Shown: in pieces, positions 1 through 12,607 of the stretch | Numbering within the stretch: the first letter of the stretch is position 1 | Layout: every line of letters starts with the position of its first letter | From: Halisarca cf. caerulea | Lineage: Eukaryota > Porifera > Demospongiae > Chondrillida > Halisarcidae | Length of the DNA: 64,000 nucleotides | Direction of reading: 5' to 3' | NCBI GenBank assembly: GCA_963170055.1 | Contig: CAUJGJ010000397.1 | Span: forward strand, 7,676,801-7,740,800 | Notes under the pieces: generated by a model | Databases searched by the model: none | What the model was told of the DNA's origin: nothing | What the model saw: the letters and a program-made list of their open reading frames with translations, nothing else | Made by a program: the position numbers and the translations under genes

Positions 1-947
1 TGCTTTCCTCAGACATCTGGTTAGAAGACACCAAGGAGGGTTCGCATAACCCCGAACAGTTGACCAAACCTGCAGGAAGGCGTCTATGGCTTCCACTAGT
101 GGTTCTGGTTTCCAACTGAAAAAACGAGGTAGTTGGGTGGATATTCGAGTGGCAAACAAATCTATTTCCAATGGACCCCAAAGGATGTTCAGCTGATGGA
201 AAAGTGCTGTTCTCAGTTTCCAATCTGAACGGTCCTGGATGGTTCTGGACATTCGATCTGCCTGAACATTCTTCCTTCCTGCAATATGACGGGCTTCCAA
301 GGTTATTCCCTTTTGAACTGCCCAAGACCAGAACTGTATTGCTAACTGTGCCAGTTGGGTTGAATGATTCCCACCTTTGTGGTTGATGTATGCCACTGCT
401 GACTGATTGTCTATCCACAACAGAATGTGCAGATCTCTCTTCATTAGGGTGAAGGCCTGGACTGCATACCAAGCTGCCAGGAGCTCCAAGCAGATTATGT
501 GCAGGTTGGTCTCTGCATCGGTCCACAGTCCCCCCAATCTGATGTTGATTGTGCACTGCCCCCCAATCCCATGCGGGAAGCATCGGTGTAAATGACCTTG
601 TCTGGAAGTCTGGGTTTGATAGCACGACCGTTCGCATCCTTGATCATCCTCATCCACCAAGCTAGTTTCTGGCGTTCTGCCTCCTTGAGATATACTGTGC
701 AGTTGTAACCTCCTCAAGCAACTGCCAAGTTTTTTGCTCTCTGTAGTGCATGGTAATGCAGGGGTGCTGGCAGTTCTGCTGGAATGCTGGCACTCATCAG
801 TCCTACTAGCCTGGCAATGGATCGATCTGAGACAGTTGGTTTCATAAGCATCAAATGTGCTTCTTTCTGGATGGTGGTGATTTTTTCCTCGGGAAGCGAT
901 GAAGTCATGGCTTGTGATGGAGTTAGAGAGCACTTGGGATAGTTCAC
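1..947 (-). pseudogene. DIRS-type retroelement: end of reverse transcriptase and RNase H (fragment)
   Basis: Read on the minus strand this is the RT connection followed by RNase H of a DIRS-like retrotransposon. Visible are YTDAS at about 580, WIDNQSAVAYINHKGG (about 375-420), ARHIAGRKNVQADRMSR (about 245-300) and the typical tail EIDLFATR...FSWKPEP...DAFLQVW (about 60-160). The frame is open to the window edge, so the rest of the element (DIRS elements also carry a methyltransferase-like and a tyrosine recombinase domain) would lie before position 1. A frameshift in the G-run near 566-571 separates YTDASRMGLGG from the downstream part, and a short stretch is missing after NYPKCSLTPSQ near 905. 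It is the continuation of the RT at 11,853-12,607; the two parts are separated by the Harbinger-like element 951-11,852. Confidence 0.85.
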
Positions 948-1129
948 TAGTACCGTTTTCACATGCGCCTAATAATGCAGGTCGAACCCGGGTTGAACCC
1001 GAGTTAACTTGTTCACATGACATCACAAACCTGGGTGAACCCGGGTTAATTTTGTGGGTTTAACCCACCTAAGCAGTAGGGTTCGACCCACTTGCAAGTG
1101 GGTTAGAAGTGGGTTAAACATGGCGGAAT

Positions 1130-1258
1130 GTAGACCGACGACAAAATGAAAGCTTTACTGGAGATTTGGAGAACGGAAACGATCCACGGACAGCTTAAAC
1201 GTGGACCGCAAGTACATAAACTATCGTGCGTACGATCTTACGCGGTCTGTTCATGACT
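1130..1258 (+). pseudogene. Relic of a Myb/MADF-like DNA-binding gene of element X
   Basis: A short stretch reads KALLEIWRTETIHGQLKRG and continues to a stop near 1,256. It resembles the N-terminal trihelix/MADF-Myb module that Harbinger elements carry beside the nuclease. It lies in the same place relative to the left end of X as the Myb-like gene of Harbinger Y does relative to its left end. The upstream frame is closed, so only a remnant is left. Confidence 0.35.
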
Positions 1259-1932
1259 AACGTGTTTCTCGAGTTCGCCCAGCTTCAACTGGTATAAAAG
1301 GGGCGCGAGGAGCATTGCAAATGGCCGTCTTTCTTTGCGATTTGAAAAAGCGCGCCTAAAGGATGAGCAATAAACCCAAGGTTTAGGGACGGACAATCAC
1401 TCGCAAACACTTGCATCCACCCAAATTTCGATCCAATGACACTAAGCGCACTGAATTTGCTGTTTTCGTCCGTATTGCCGTCAAAACCGATTTTTAGAGC
1501 TTTTTCGGCACGAAGAATGGCAAGGAGAGTACGAGGACCAAATGAAAGTGACCAGCCGTCACATAGAAGACAAAGAGTTGATACTGTGCACGTGTTAGGA
1601 GGAAGTTCTACTTCGCTGGAACTATGTGTATACTGTTTCTGCGATCCGTGCGTGGGAAACCAGGCCTTCCTCCCAGATTTCATTAGAGGATCAGCCTCTC
1701 CAGATCTAAGCAATGTTGCTAGAAGATTCCGCCTATATAGGAAGGTCTGGTCCTATCTCAGACGACTTGGGTTGTGGGATTTTCAACCCTACAAGGCGAG
1801 AAAGGGGAGGGCAGGACATGGTAATGCAGCAAGGGACATCATACCTTGGTGCATAAAACAAGTATGTCTATAATAGTACAAGTAAATGAACTGCAGTGTG
1901 CACAGACGATCACGTTTGACATATTCACAAAT
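1259..1932. other. No gene recognised
   Basis: Overlapping open frames on both strands (1,285-1,713 minus; 1,436-1,873 plus) have no domain I recognise. It is probably degenerate interior of element X. Confidence 0.3.
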
Positions 1933-3090
1933 CGCATGTGGAACATGTCCATAAACTTAGAATCTCGGTGGAGGTGCCAATTAGAAAGAATTTCGCGACT
2001 TTAGGTGGCTTCGGGACGCAATGTCATGTGACCAGCCCGTGACTTAGGGAAAATGTTACTGTGCACGCAAAGATTCCAAGACAGCCTTACGCGATGTTAA
2101 AACAGCAAGATCGACAAATCGTTCCAGTCAAATGGCCTTCGGCTACAGTAAATCCTAGTCTCGCGTCTCCAGCCCCTTTCCGTTGACAACATCATTAAAA
2201 TTCTACAAAATCTCTAACAACATCAAGGAGAAAGAGGCTGGCTATGCGAAACTAAGTGAATCTTAAGCCTTCGATCAATTTTGAACATGTCAGTACCTTT
2301 CTGCTTGAGTTTCTTCGATCTTTTCTCCTTCCGAAAAACATCTTCAAAAGCGATTCGGTTCGTGTACAAGTGCGACCAAAGCAGAATTTAAAGAGCTATC
2401 CGACGGTGAAAGGTTATGTATCAAAGATCAAAGGTACAAAATAGAAGAGACTGTCTGTATTCCACTTCACTTGCTATACTTGACTCGACTTTTAGGTGAC
2501 GTCACTTTCAATATCATGCGACGGTCATGTGACAAAATGGCTACCAGCTAGTTCAAGGCTAGACAAAAACTTTAATGGCTGGGCGGCAGTGGGAAAAAGC
2601 CTATTGGCATACTTTTTTGCACTTATTGGTTATATTATAGGATAATAAATAACTTCCATGTTGGGGATTTTGATTCATTGCCCGATTCAGATGTTACAGG
2701 CAAAAAGGTGAGCTACAATGGTTTGAATTTGTGGTTTTTACCGTTTTTCTCTAAAACTCTTAGAGATATTTAAATCCCCAACATGGAAGTTTTAGATACT
2801 TAGGTAAGGAACCTATATGCCAACATTTGTGCCCTCAGCTTTGAAGCTGCACTGCTGCCCAGCCGTTTTTAATGTTTTTATATGTTCGGGGAGAATGCGC
2901 ATACTTTCCTTAGAACATCGAAAATCCTTTCAAGTTTGACATCGAACGAAAGGTAATGCAGCCATCTACACAATGGTACTAGTTTTTTGAAGATAGCACA
3001 TATTTGTAGCAAGATGTGAAACTAAAAAGTGAAGATAAATTTTCTGATCACTGAAGCCATACAAGTGTCAGTGGACATGTTCCACATGCG
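1933..3090. mobile_element. Family M, copy 1 (non-autonomous element with palindromic ends)
   Basis: Bounded by inverted repeats CGCATGTGGAACATGTCCA (1,933-1,951) and its complement (3,072-3,090). Each end contains the near-palindrome CATGTGGAACATG. The interior shares short stretches with copy 2 (4,433-5,647), such as the ACGGTCATGTGACA region and a GGGGATTTTG motif. No transposase was seen. Family not identified. Confidence 0.6.
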
Positions 3091-3112
3091 ATGCATGCGT
3101 GTATTACAGGAA

Positions 3113-3600
<488 letters not shown>

Positions 3601-3839
3601 ATGCATGCATGCATGCACACACATGCAATCATGTGCACAAGTTTGCACTGTTTTGCTCACACAGGAGATTCGGCGAAGATTCCCAAATCCCCCAGCCCTT
3701 CCATACACCCGACCACAAATGGAGCCCTGATGTGTAGGAAAATTAAACTACATGTCTATACATTTACGTAATCATAGCAGTACATCACTAAATAGATGCA
3801 TGCATGCCCACCTCTATGTAGCATAGTATTAAATTACAT

Positions 3840-4352
3840 TTAATTGCGTTGAATTTGAATACCACAGAGATATAAGACTCCATTCATGATTCGGAATCTC
3901 TTGAATCCTACACAAACATGTGAATATAATACATGCAGAGTCAAAATAGTGCACGTGATGTTGGCACGATGTTTGTGCAAAATTAAGCTTACACCAAGGT
4001 CATCATCCTCGTCATGTACAAGAGGGTTCGGATGGAAAATTTCCGCCAGTGGGTCATCTTCTCCCACATCACTAATTTAGTAAAGATATCAAAGAATTCT
4101 AAATGATCAATCAGTACTAATTGAGTTGTTTCTGCATATAAAATAAGACGACACAGCTTACCTTTGATGAATATCATCATCAATTGCCAGTCTACCTTCT
4201 GCCAATCCATTCATAAGATGGACCCACCTCCACCACACCTTCCAGCAAAAGTTGTCTGTTTGGCCTTTCTGCATTTGAAGGGCAACCTGCGATTTGGCCT
4301 TCTGCCATCCACAATAAGCTTCTCGCTTGTCACTTCCCTGTCCACGTTTCAT
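3840..4352 (-). pseudogene. Possible gene fragment, unknown product
   Basis: Minus-strand frames at 4,352-4,158 (basic, Trp-rich, ending AIDDDIHQR) and 4,067-3,985 (acidic, DPLAEIFHPNPLVHDEDDD) could be two exons of one small gene, since each breaks near plausible splice signals. I do not recognise either. It lies between two M-family copies inside element X and may be a transposon gene remnant. Confidence 0.2.
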
Positions 4353-4432
4353 TCTGAATATAGATGGAGCATATACGTATGCATGTATGCATGTACAGCA
4401 AGTATGAATATGTTAGACACATGTATAATTTG

Positions 4433-5647
4433 CGCATGTGGGACATGTCCATTTACACTTGAATGGCTTCCGAAAGTCGGCGATTTTGTTGCTAACAAAT
4501 TCGCTTTTTCTCTCTTATGCGTATCAGAAATGGCAAGCAACGACATTTAGACTGTATGAACACATTCAAGCTACACATTTAACTATTTTTTAACCAAATT
4601 TTCCGTCAATCGTTCGAATACTTGCCGCTTTTCCGAGCAGCTGTATTTAGCAGTTATTCCTCTCAAGTAAATCCAATCTTAGGCCTACAGACACAAAATA
4701 TGGACTAAACTGTCCCTAATAAGGCTACCCAATATGCTACCGATGGGGATTTTGTTTACTGAAATAGTTTTCAAGATAATCAACAAATACTAAAAATGTA
4801 CTAAAATAACCAGCAATAACTCTTTGGAAACTCACGGTATCAAAATCCCCATCGGTGAAAAGTTGAAGCGTTCGATATAGATTACAGTAAAACACTCAGA
4901 AGCTTCCTACGTTGATCCGCTGATTTACTTGACGACATGGCATTTTGCAAGAAGGATTCGCTTAGCTAAGGGCTGATTATCATATGACGGTCATGTGACA
5001 TGAGCTGTGACGTAATCGCATATTGCCCTTACCGAAGTGTTTGAAGTGTTTGATCTCTGCAATGATCGATGCGTCGCAAGCGAGAGGAACTCAGTGGAGG
5101 AAGAACATTAGGCAAAGAAGACAGACGGTTTAACGAAGTATAATATCGGAGGTTTAAGAGAAGCGAACTGGATATTCAGCGCCCGATCGACGACATCGAA
5201 GAACAAGGTGCGTAATCTTTGTTTGATCTTGAATTCAAATAGAAAAGTCGGTTTTACTAACTTGAGTTCCTTATAAAAGAACGATCGATCTATGTTTGAG
5301 CCTTCAAAACGTGCTTTAAGCCTATCATCAACTGCAAAATAGCAGGGCGATTTCGCCATGAGTTACTATATAAGTTTTGCAGTTCACAATACCTACTATC
5401 GATCGTGAGTATGATCTTCCAAGCTCCCTTACACAACAATATGTACGTAACATTAACTTTTGATGAATAAAGGCTTTCATATGTTGTAAAAGTAGAACAA
5501 ATGTCGAGCAGCGCAATCGCCCTTGCTTCTTCACTAAGACTATACGTCAAGAAATGTCACGCGCATATCACATGATCGAAGCCTTACACACGCCCAAATT
5601 CCAGCCTATTAACACAATAGTGGGACTTTGGACATGTCCCACATGCG
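4433..5647. mobile_element. Family M, copy 2
   Basis: Ends CGCATGTGGGACATGTCCA (4,433-4,451) and its complement (5,629-5,647). Its last 145 bp are duplicated at 5,838-5,984 and again at 14,891-14,982. Only short open frames are present and no transposase was recognised, so it looks like a non-autonomous DNA element of about 1.2 kb. Confidence 0.6.
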
Positions 5648-5838
5648 GTCAGTCTGCCAGTTCTGACAGGTGATGATTGCTTGCTGGTTGTTGTACAGGT
5701 TGGTGGTAAGAGCAATCAATTCACGTGGTGCATGATAGTGTGATAGGGCAAACTCGATTAGCTTGTGATTAACACTGCCATATGCATTGGCCAGATCAAG
5801 CCAAGCAACAGTTAACAAGCAACGATCTCTGGTTCTTA
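5648..5838 (-). pseudogene. Non-LTR retrotransposon reverse transcriptase fragment
   Basis: The minus-strand translation contains WLDLANAYGSVNHKLIEFAL followed by LTTNLYNNQQAIITCQNWQT. This matches the palm A-motif region (LDLxNAFGSVxH) and the following helix of LINE-type reverse transcriptases. About 64 residues survive. It is squeezed between the right end of M copy 2 and a duplicate of that end, so it was captured or left over during duplication. Confidence 0.65.
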
Positions 5839-5984
5839 TTAGCAGCAGTGCAATCGCCCTTGCTTCTTCACTAAGACTATACGTCAAGAAATGTCACGCG
5901 CAAATCACATGATCGAAGCCTTACACACGCCCAAATTCCAGCCTATTAACACAATAGTGGAACTTTGGACATGTCCCACATGCG
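5838..5984. repeat. Duplicate of the right end of family M
   Basis: Nearly identical to 5,505-5,647, including CTTGCTTCTTCACTAAGAC and the terminal palindrome TGGACATGTCCCACATGCG ending at 5,984. There is no matching left end. Confidence 0.7.
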
Positions 5985-6300
5985 TGCCTCTATAGTCCCT
6001 AAAAATGATATATAGGGGACATCCCCTGGCCCAGTTCCTATGCCTTTGACTAGACCAAGTACATGTACTTACCCAATCCATAACAGCTATCACTCCTTTT
6101 ACATGGACCGCTTATTCCAGGTTGAACCCGGATTCAACCCGGAATTACGCGTTTACAAGCGTTCACAAGCGCAAGTTTGAACCCGGATTAGAATCCGGGT
6201 TGACACCACATCCGTAGTTGGTCTGAATCCGGATTCAACCCGGCGTGTTATAAAAATGGCGGAACGTGTCAAGTCTCACCTCGATTATTGATAGGGAATC

Positions 6301-7459
6301 ATGGCCGAACGTGGACGTGTGTGGACGGATGACGAAGTACGTTGTTTGTTGGCCCTTTGGAGCGATTCAGCCATCCAAAGCGAGCTGAAGGGAACTTTCC
6401 GAAAGGAACCAGTGTGGTGAAAGCTCGCCGAGCGTATGAAGGACTTCAAATTTGAACGTACGGCCACTCAAATCTCGAACAAGGTAAAGCTGTTGAAGAA
6501 ACAATACAAAGAGGAGGTGGACAAGCTCAGGAGAAGTGGCGTTGGACTCGACAGTGACGATGAAGATGAGATTTTTGTAAATTTTAAATGGTTTTTTGAT
6601 CTTCACCGAGTAATGAAGAAAAGAGCTATAGTGAGACCTCCAGCCCTGCTAGAAAGTTCATCCTCAACTTCCAGTAGATGTGACTCCATCCAGTGATTTT
6701 CAGGATGATAGCATGACAGAGCCTCCCACAGGAATGCAAGAAACCAACGATTCATCTCCAGACCCCACCACATCTCTGCCCTCCGTATTAGCAGCTAATA
6801 CGACTCCAGCTGCATCATCAGCCTCAACACTACCAACCACCACCACTCCAGCAGCAGCCTCAACACTACAAACCACCACTCCAAAAGCAGCCTCAACACT
6901 ACAAGCCACCACCACTCCAGCAGCAGCCTCAACACTACAAACCACCACTCCAAAAGCAGCCTCAACACTACAAGCCACCACCACTCCAGCAGCAGCCTCA
7001 ACACTACAAACCACCACTCCAAAAGCAGCCTCAACACTACAAGCCACCACCACTCCAGCAGCAGCCTCAACACTACAAACCGCCACCACTCCAACAGCAG
7101 CCTCAACACTTACTGCAACTGCTAGCTCCTCATCAAGAAAGTCGGGCCAGCCTGCAAAGAAGAAAATGAAGCTTACAAAGATGGAAAAAACGGACAAGAC
7201 ATCCAGTGGAATGTTTGAAGCAATGATGAAAGCTCAAGAGGAAGCTGAAGCTAGGCAGGAAAAACATCTCTTGGAGTGTATAAAGCGACAAGAAGAGTAT
7301 GCTAAGGCACAAGAGGCCCACTGTAAACGCCAGGATGAGAGGGAAGATAGGTTCATGTCCTTCATGCAAACCATGATGACAATGATGATGCCACCACCTA
7401 TTCCCTATCCTATGCCTCCTCCTCCAAACCCACCCTCTGATGATGATGATGATGAGTAA
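6301..7459 (+). pseudogene. Harbinger Myb/MADF-like DNA-binding protein (broken)
   Basis: Starts at 6,301 with a trihelix/MADF-like module (W at residue 8; LLALWSDS; TATQISNKVKLLKKQYKEE), the partner DNA-binding protein of PIF/Harbinger nucleases. A TGA at 6,418 lies inside the domain, and the frame changes near 6,670-6,690, where the Ser-rich linker runs on into the 259-codon downstream frame. The middle is a Thr/Ala/Pro-rich tandem repeat. The C-terminal part is a basic Lys-rich patch, a Glu/Gln/Lys coiled-coil-like segment (EEAEARQEKHLLECIKRQEE), a Met/Pro tail and an acidic end. At least two lesions make it a pseudogene. Confidence 0.75.
6836..7100 (+). repeat. 66-bp coding minisatellite in the Harbinger Myb-like gene
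   Basis: About four copies of a 66-bp unit encode alternating AAASTLQTTTPK and AASTLQATTTP blocks. The copies are almost identical, so the expansion is recent or homogenised. Confidence 0.85.
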
Positions 7460-7579
7460 CTTCTACTAAGCTTAGGTGAACACCGGACCTCCATTTATCC
7501 ATATTATGTTATTAGCAAACTGCATATTATTACTAATTTATCTATATATGATCTATGTACGTAATAATTGACAGTATAG

Positions 7580-8872
7580 TTATTGTTGAAAGTAGTCGCA
7601 AAGTGCATCCCTGATGGATGTTGCGGTAGCTGTGTTACGGGAGGTGCTAATACTGAGAGGTTGGGCTGTACCGTGCTGATCACTATCTTGATTACACTGC
7701 ATCCAATCTTCATTGAACTCATCCCGGTGTATTTCGCATATATTATGCAGAACACAACATGTGGCAACATACTTGGGAATGAACTTGATATCTGTATCAT
7801 TGCGCTTCAGCAGAGATCTCCACCTCCCCTTCAGACGACCAAAAGCACATTCTACAACCATCCGAGCTCTGCTTAGTCTGTAGTTGAAGTGTAATTGCTT
7901 GCTAGAAAGACGTCCATTCTCTGTGAAGGGCTTCATTAACCACGGTAACATCGGATATGCTGGATCACCAAGGATCATTAGGGGGACATCTACTCCATTG
8001 ATAGCTACAGTTGTATCAGGGAGAAGTTTGCCTGTTTCGGCATCCTGAAATAGTTGCGAGTTTGCGAGTACGCGCGCATCATGGACGCTTCCAGGCCAGC
8101 CAATATAAACATCCATGAACGTGTAGTCACATGCAACCAGTGCTTGCAGCACTACAGAATGGTGTCCTTTGCGGTTGAAGTAATCCAGGGCATTTTCTTT
8201 CGGTGCAATAATTGGTATGCGGGAACCATCAATGGCACCAACACACTGTGGAAAGCCCCACTTGTGAAGAAACCCATCAATGATGTTTTGGAGTCGGTCT
8301 CCAGATGGAACGTTGATGTATTCAGGTAGAAGGATGTCCACAATAGCCTCGCAAACTCTCTCGTGCATAAAAATACTGTTGACACACCCACTCCAAACAG
8401 ATGGCTGATAGAACGATATTCAACATTTGTACCAAGCCTCCATAAAGCGATGGCTATGCGTTCTTCAACTGGCAGGGGCCTCCTGATAAAGTATCGTTTT
8501 GTCAGTCTTGGCCTCAACAGATCACACAGGTAGGAGAATGTTTCTCGATTAACTCGAAAATTAGCCTTGAAATCGCCATCACTCCACTGACTCACTACTG
8601 CCTCGAAAAACGAAGTGTACCTGTCTTTCGTCCAGAGTCGTCTTGAAGAAAGAACGCTCTTTCGCAGGAGCTGAGATGCCCAAAACACGGTTAGAAAAAT
8701 CCTGCTTCGAGTTCATTGCCGTCGCATGAGTCGGTAGAAGTCACGCAGGTCCTGGATCTCACGTCGCCGCTTCTCCATCTCAAGTGCCCTACGCTTCTGA
8801 AGTCGTTGCTGTTTTAAAAACACAAGAACGAAGAAACAACAGACAAATACATTGAAAGGGTACGCCATCTTT
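7580..8872 (-). pseudogene. Harbinger (PIF) DDE nuclease/transposase, broken
   Basis: The family nuclease domain is clear: GAIDGSRIPI (first Asp), ILGDPAYP (second Asp) and ARMVVECAFGRLKGRWRSL (catalytic Glu in VECAFG). The N-terminal part has EERIAIALWRLGTNVEYRSI and FGVGVSTV, typical of DDE_Tnp_4 proteins. An ATG near 8,872 starts a frame that runs into TGA near 8,713. A second lesion, a one-base change in the T-run near 8,367, shifts the frame between FGVGVSTV and HERVCEAIV. The stop is at 7,580. It is convergent with the Myb-like gene of the same element. Confidence 0.85.
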
Positions 8873-11852
8873 TAATTCACACGTTAGAATGTTGCTGGTT
8901 CGAGGTGTCAATTATAGCGCATGTGAACGCGGGTTGACCCGTTAATCCGAGTTCAATCCGGGTTCAAGTTGAATCCGGATTAAACTCGAGCGATCCATGT
9001 AAAAGGGGTCTTTGTCCATCCTCATCTGGTATGTCAGATCTCCAAAGTGAATCCTTTTCGGCAAATATGTCAACAGAGCATGATTAAAGGACTCTATCCA
9101 AAAGGTATCCCGACACTGCAATCGTGCAAGAAGAGAGGCAATCCCATGCATAGCTACTGCCTATATAGGTACATCATTGCATGGAAATTACTAATACTCA
9201 CCCAAGCATAGCTGTCTGCATGTCTATAAGTTGGTAAAGATTTGATCTTTGCCAAATAGGCATCCACTGTGGCCTTGTCTGTGATCACCTCTTTGTCAGG
9301 GGTATGGTTGGGACGCCACCATAGAGAGGTGTAGTTGCAACCAGTATGCTTATCCTGTATTGGGTGACACATACATTTCTTTCAAATGAGCAAATTAATA
9401 TTGAATTTAGAAGAATGACATTGAGTCCATATATGGCTACTTGCAAACCTGGTAATGCTCCACAATATTCAGTAGCAGCTCTTTTAGCTTCTCACTGGAT
9501 CCCCCGCAATTGGCCATAGCCCAGTACGCATGGCGTTTAGTGCTGGCTCCTGTGATAAATTCATCATATTATGCCTGACTTAGTTTTTATTCTGATGGAT
9601 CCTTGTTTGAAGCTTACTTTTGTCACTAAGCTGGGAAAACCATTTTTTCCCCATGTCCTTTTTGGGTCCTGCCGTGATATTCTTCATGGCATTTGATACT
9701 CCTTTTGTCCCTACAGATATTGTATGAGGATTTACATGAAACATTGCATGAACATGTATAAACAGGACAATTATAGCTCACCATGCCAGGTATCGAAACT
9801 GTTAACATACCCTGCTTCCACAAGCCTCTTAGTGAACGGCAAGTTCATGTCATGTGCCACCTCTGCCACTACCAATCCTGGTATATGTGTATAGATGATA
9901 GTGCAAGTACACCAATGCATAGGAATGCACAATTTGCACTCACCTCGTTCTTTGACAGATTCCAATACCATCATTGTGGCATCTACCTCACGAGTCTGAG
10001 CTACTCGGTGCGTCTCTCTAGAGAGGGTTTGAATGCCAGCAACCTTATGCGTAGCACCCAAAATACAGGGTACTGTCGTGTGGTATGCATTTGCTGTGGA
10101 GTCATGACGGGCATCACAAATCACCCACTACAGAGATTTAGGATGGTAGATAACATTTCATTGATTAGGGGAACTTCAAATTTCATTGTTGACCTACTTC
10201 CTGATCACTGTTCTCACTCTTGCATTCACTAATGGCTGCACACATTGACTCCACTGCTTCCTCGTGAATTGTGTCCACGTATTTCCTGGTGCGGTATGCT
10301 GCATGTGGGGGAAGTATTACATTATAAGATTATAATACTGTATGACATTGCAGTACATAATTATAACATAGTGGACAGACAAAATTTATAATGTGACGTA
10401 CTTCCTGCAATGTAGTGATCATTGACACACCCAATTTTGGCAGCTTTGCTCATGCTTTTGTACTGCTGAGGCAGCACACCACTAGTGGTGAAAGCATGTA
10501 CCATTCTGTATATTGAAACAAATTACAAAATGAAACATACATGCAATGCGTTTCTAGATGAGTCATTCAGAATTAATATGAAATTTTCTCAAAGGTATAC
10601 TGACAAACCAACCTTGCATTGACATTGTATATTCTCCTATGATGGAGGAACTTAACCATCGTCGTTGGTGATTGCATCCAGTGCTTGCGCACACAATGTC
10701 TGCGCACACAACATGCCCCTTCATTGTAGTCTGTCCAATTCTCCAGGCTGCATTGTGGCACTTGTGACACTTTGTGTAGGCCTCCTGAAACAACAGCCTT
10801 AGTTGCTGCTCTTCACACACATGAAGTTGATCACATGCATCTGGCTTTTCAACCATCATCTGCTTCACCTCGCTATTACTGGCTCCCGGGCATTCGACAG
10901 CACCATTATGGAATTCGTAAAACTCCAGTAGCTCAACCAGAACATCTCTTGTACTTGCACTTGCACCCTTTCCTGGAATTTTGATCCTAATAGCGTCCAA
11001 CCTACTGGATATGCCTAACATATCTCTGTCGTCGTGTCAGTAGCACGATATTCTTGGACGCTTCGCAGGTATTCTCGCCATTCAGCACAATCAGGAGTTT
11101 CATTCGAAACAGAAAGCCCCTGACTGCAGTTCTACATTATATAGTGCGACATGAATGAAATTCCTAGATATGCACACGTTGCTGGCATCGATCGATCCAA
11201 CTCGATAACAGCCGTGGAGAGGTTAGAATATCATAGCTCGGAATGTCAGGAAGAAACTAACGCGGTAGGCGTAGATTAAAGACTTTAAAATGCATTTCTT
11301 CTTCGAGCGGCGAAGCACCAGAAGCGTAGCTTTCGTCTTGAATTTATATTAGTAAGTACATAAGTGCAGCAATGTTATATTTGTATGTAGCAATAAGCAT
11401 TAATATTAGTTTTACAATGGATTATTGGAGGTAGTGTTATTTCCAGTATATCTCAAGGCCGCCATTTTTTTGCAAACGCGTTTTGGAGAGGAGCAACGCC
11501 CCTTTTATACTCGCAGTCTGCGTTTAAAAACGCAATAAGAGAAATAGTTGTCTCTAGAAAGATCGCATCAGCCAGCGAATGGTGTGCGAGTAAAGAGAAG
11601 AAGAAAGGAAACTTGAATGAACTGAATTTGTTGCATACAACTTCTAAAAATTGTATCGCTGAATCGTTTGGCTCTCCTACAAGCTTCGCATCTCGAATTA
11701 GAACGATGATAAAAAAGAATGCCCACCATCTTTCCCTTCCGTACAAAACTGACCCCTCATGATGTGAATGGAAAGTGGGTCGAATCCGGGAGCGAACCCA
11801 GGTTAAAATAACCTGGGTTCAACTCGCTTCAGGTGCCCATGTGAAAGCGGTA

Positions 11853-12607
11853 TAGGAAGCCCAGGCTCTCCAGACAGTCCAATGCCAAAAAGGTATGGTG
11901 GTGGCTCATAGCTTTGGAGGAGGACATCATCAATATGTCGTCTATATAGGCTATCAGGCGAACTCCTGTTCCTCTGAGGAGGGCTACTACAGGCTTCAAC
12001 ATCTTTGTGAATACTTGCGGAGCACAGGATAGACCGAATGGAAGGCATGTGAAGTGGAACAGCTTCTCGTTCCACATGAAACTCAGTAGGTATTGACTTC
12101 CAAAGTGTATGGGTAGGGCATAGTAAGCCTTCTTCAGGTCGATCTTTGTGAGCCAGTCTCCCTGTTGAAGCATGCCCTTCAAAAGATGTGCCCCTTCATT
12201 TTGAAATGGTGATGTGGGACAAACTGGTTGAGGGATCGTAAGTTCAAGATTAGCCTGTGTTCCCCATTCTTCTTGGGGACAAGAAATATTGGGGATACAA
12301 AGGTGGTGTGAGAGTGCGGCAAACTGTTGGGAGCTATTACAACTTTCCGAAGATCTGACAGACTCCGATCTACCAATTGTGGATCTCCAGGTGTTGGAAG
12401 TTGTACATGACACGTCTGGTAAGGTGTCCGTGTGAGCGGAATTCGGAACCCGGACACTGTGTATAGCACCCGGGGTTGGATGTGATCCTCTCCCAAATTG
12501 GGAGAAATAACTGTAGACTGCCCGCTACTAACGTGTGAGGGACTTCTATGGAGGACAAAAGTTGTCTCAGAGTGGAGCCTCATGGAGGGAGTGCTGAGGG
12601 GCGACAA
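11853..12607 (-). pseudogene. DIRS-type reverse transcriptase (5' part)
   Basis: Minus-strand RT fingers and palm: VSPIFLVPKKNGEHRLILNL, WLTKIDLKKAYYALPI (motif A), FTCLPFGLSCAPQVFTKML (motif B) and LIAYIDDILMM (catalytic YIDD). There is a frameshift near 12,185 between the fingers and GAHLLKGML. Reading stops at GFL where element X entered; the protein resumes at 947 and runs to position 1. The arrangement RT then RNase H with DIRS-type RNase H signatures identifies the order. Confidence 0.85.

Larger units (their letters stand above)
6092..9009. mobile_element. Harbinger (PIF) transposon Y
   Basis: The 15-bp inverted ends ACYCCTTTTACATGG lie at 6,092-6,106 and, inverted, at 8,995-9,009. 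Subterminal AACCCGG palindromes follow on both sides. It carries the two-gene Harbinger set: a Myb/MADF-like protein on plus and a PIF nuclease on minus. The flanking trinucleotides do not give an exact target duplication. It is inserted in the 3' part of gene Z. Confidence 0.8.
6050..11021 (-). pseudogene. Multi-exon transposase-like gene Z, interrupted by Harbinger Y
   Basis: A set of minus-strand coding blocks separated by intron-sized gaps: 11,021 to about 10,570 (with CHKCHNAAWRIG and CNHQRRW, a zinc-ribbon-like cysteine set), about 10,510-10,402 (VHAFTTSGVLPQQYKSM), 10,124-9,950 (VICDARHDSTANAYHTTVPC), 9,900-9,780 (VAEVAHDMNLPFTKRLVEAG then NSFDTWHG), about 9,690-9,610, about 9,530-9,450 (GGSSEKLKELLLNIVEH), 9,358-9,200 and 9,151-9,010 (RDTFWIESFNHALLTYLPKR). 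Spaced acidic residues in DARHDS and AHD and a following DxWH fit the layout of large uncharacterised DDE-type proteins found in many invertebrate genomes, but I cannot name the family. Element Y (6,092-9,009) interrupts it; coding may resume at about 6,091-6,055 (AVMDW before GTAAGT). Exon limits are approximate and intactness was not established. Confidence 0.45.

Noticed and set aside
1285..1873. Two overlapping frames of about 140 codons on opposite strands
   Set aside because: No domain, no splice partners and no conservation signal visible; left as unassigned.
6700..7197. Minus-strand repeat protein opposite the Harbinger Myb-like gene
   Set aside because: It is the shadow of the 66-bp coding repeat on the plus strand.
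6089..9012. Target-site duplication for Harbinger Y
   Set aside because: Flanking trinucleotides are only similar (TCA and TCT) whichever end is assumed, and removing Y does not give a convincing join in gene Z.
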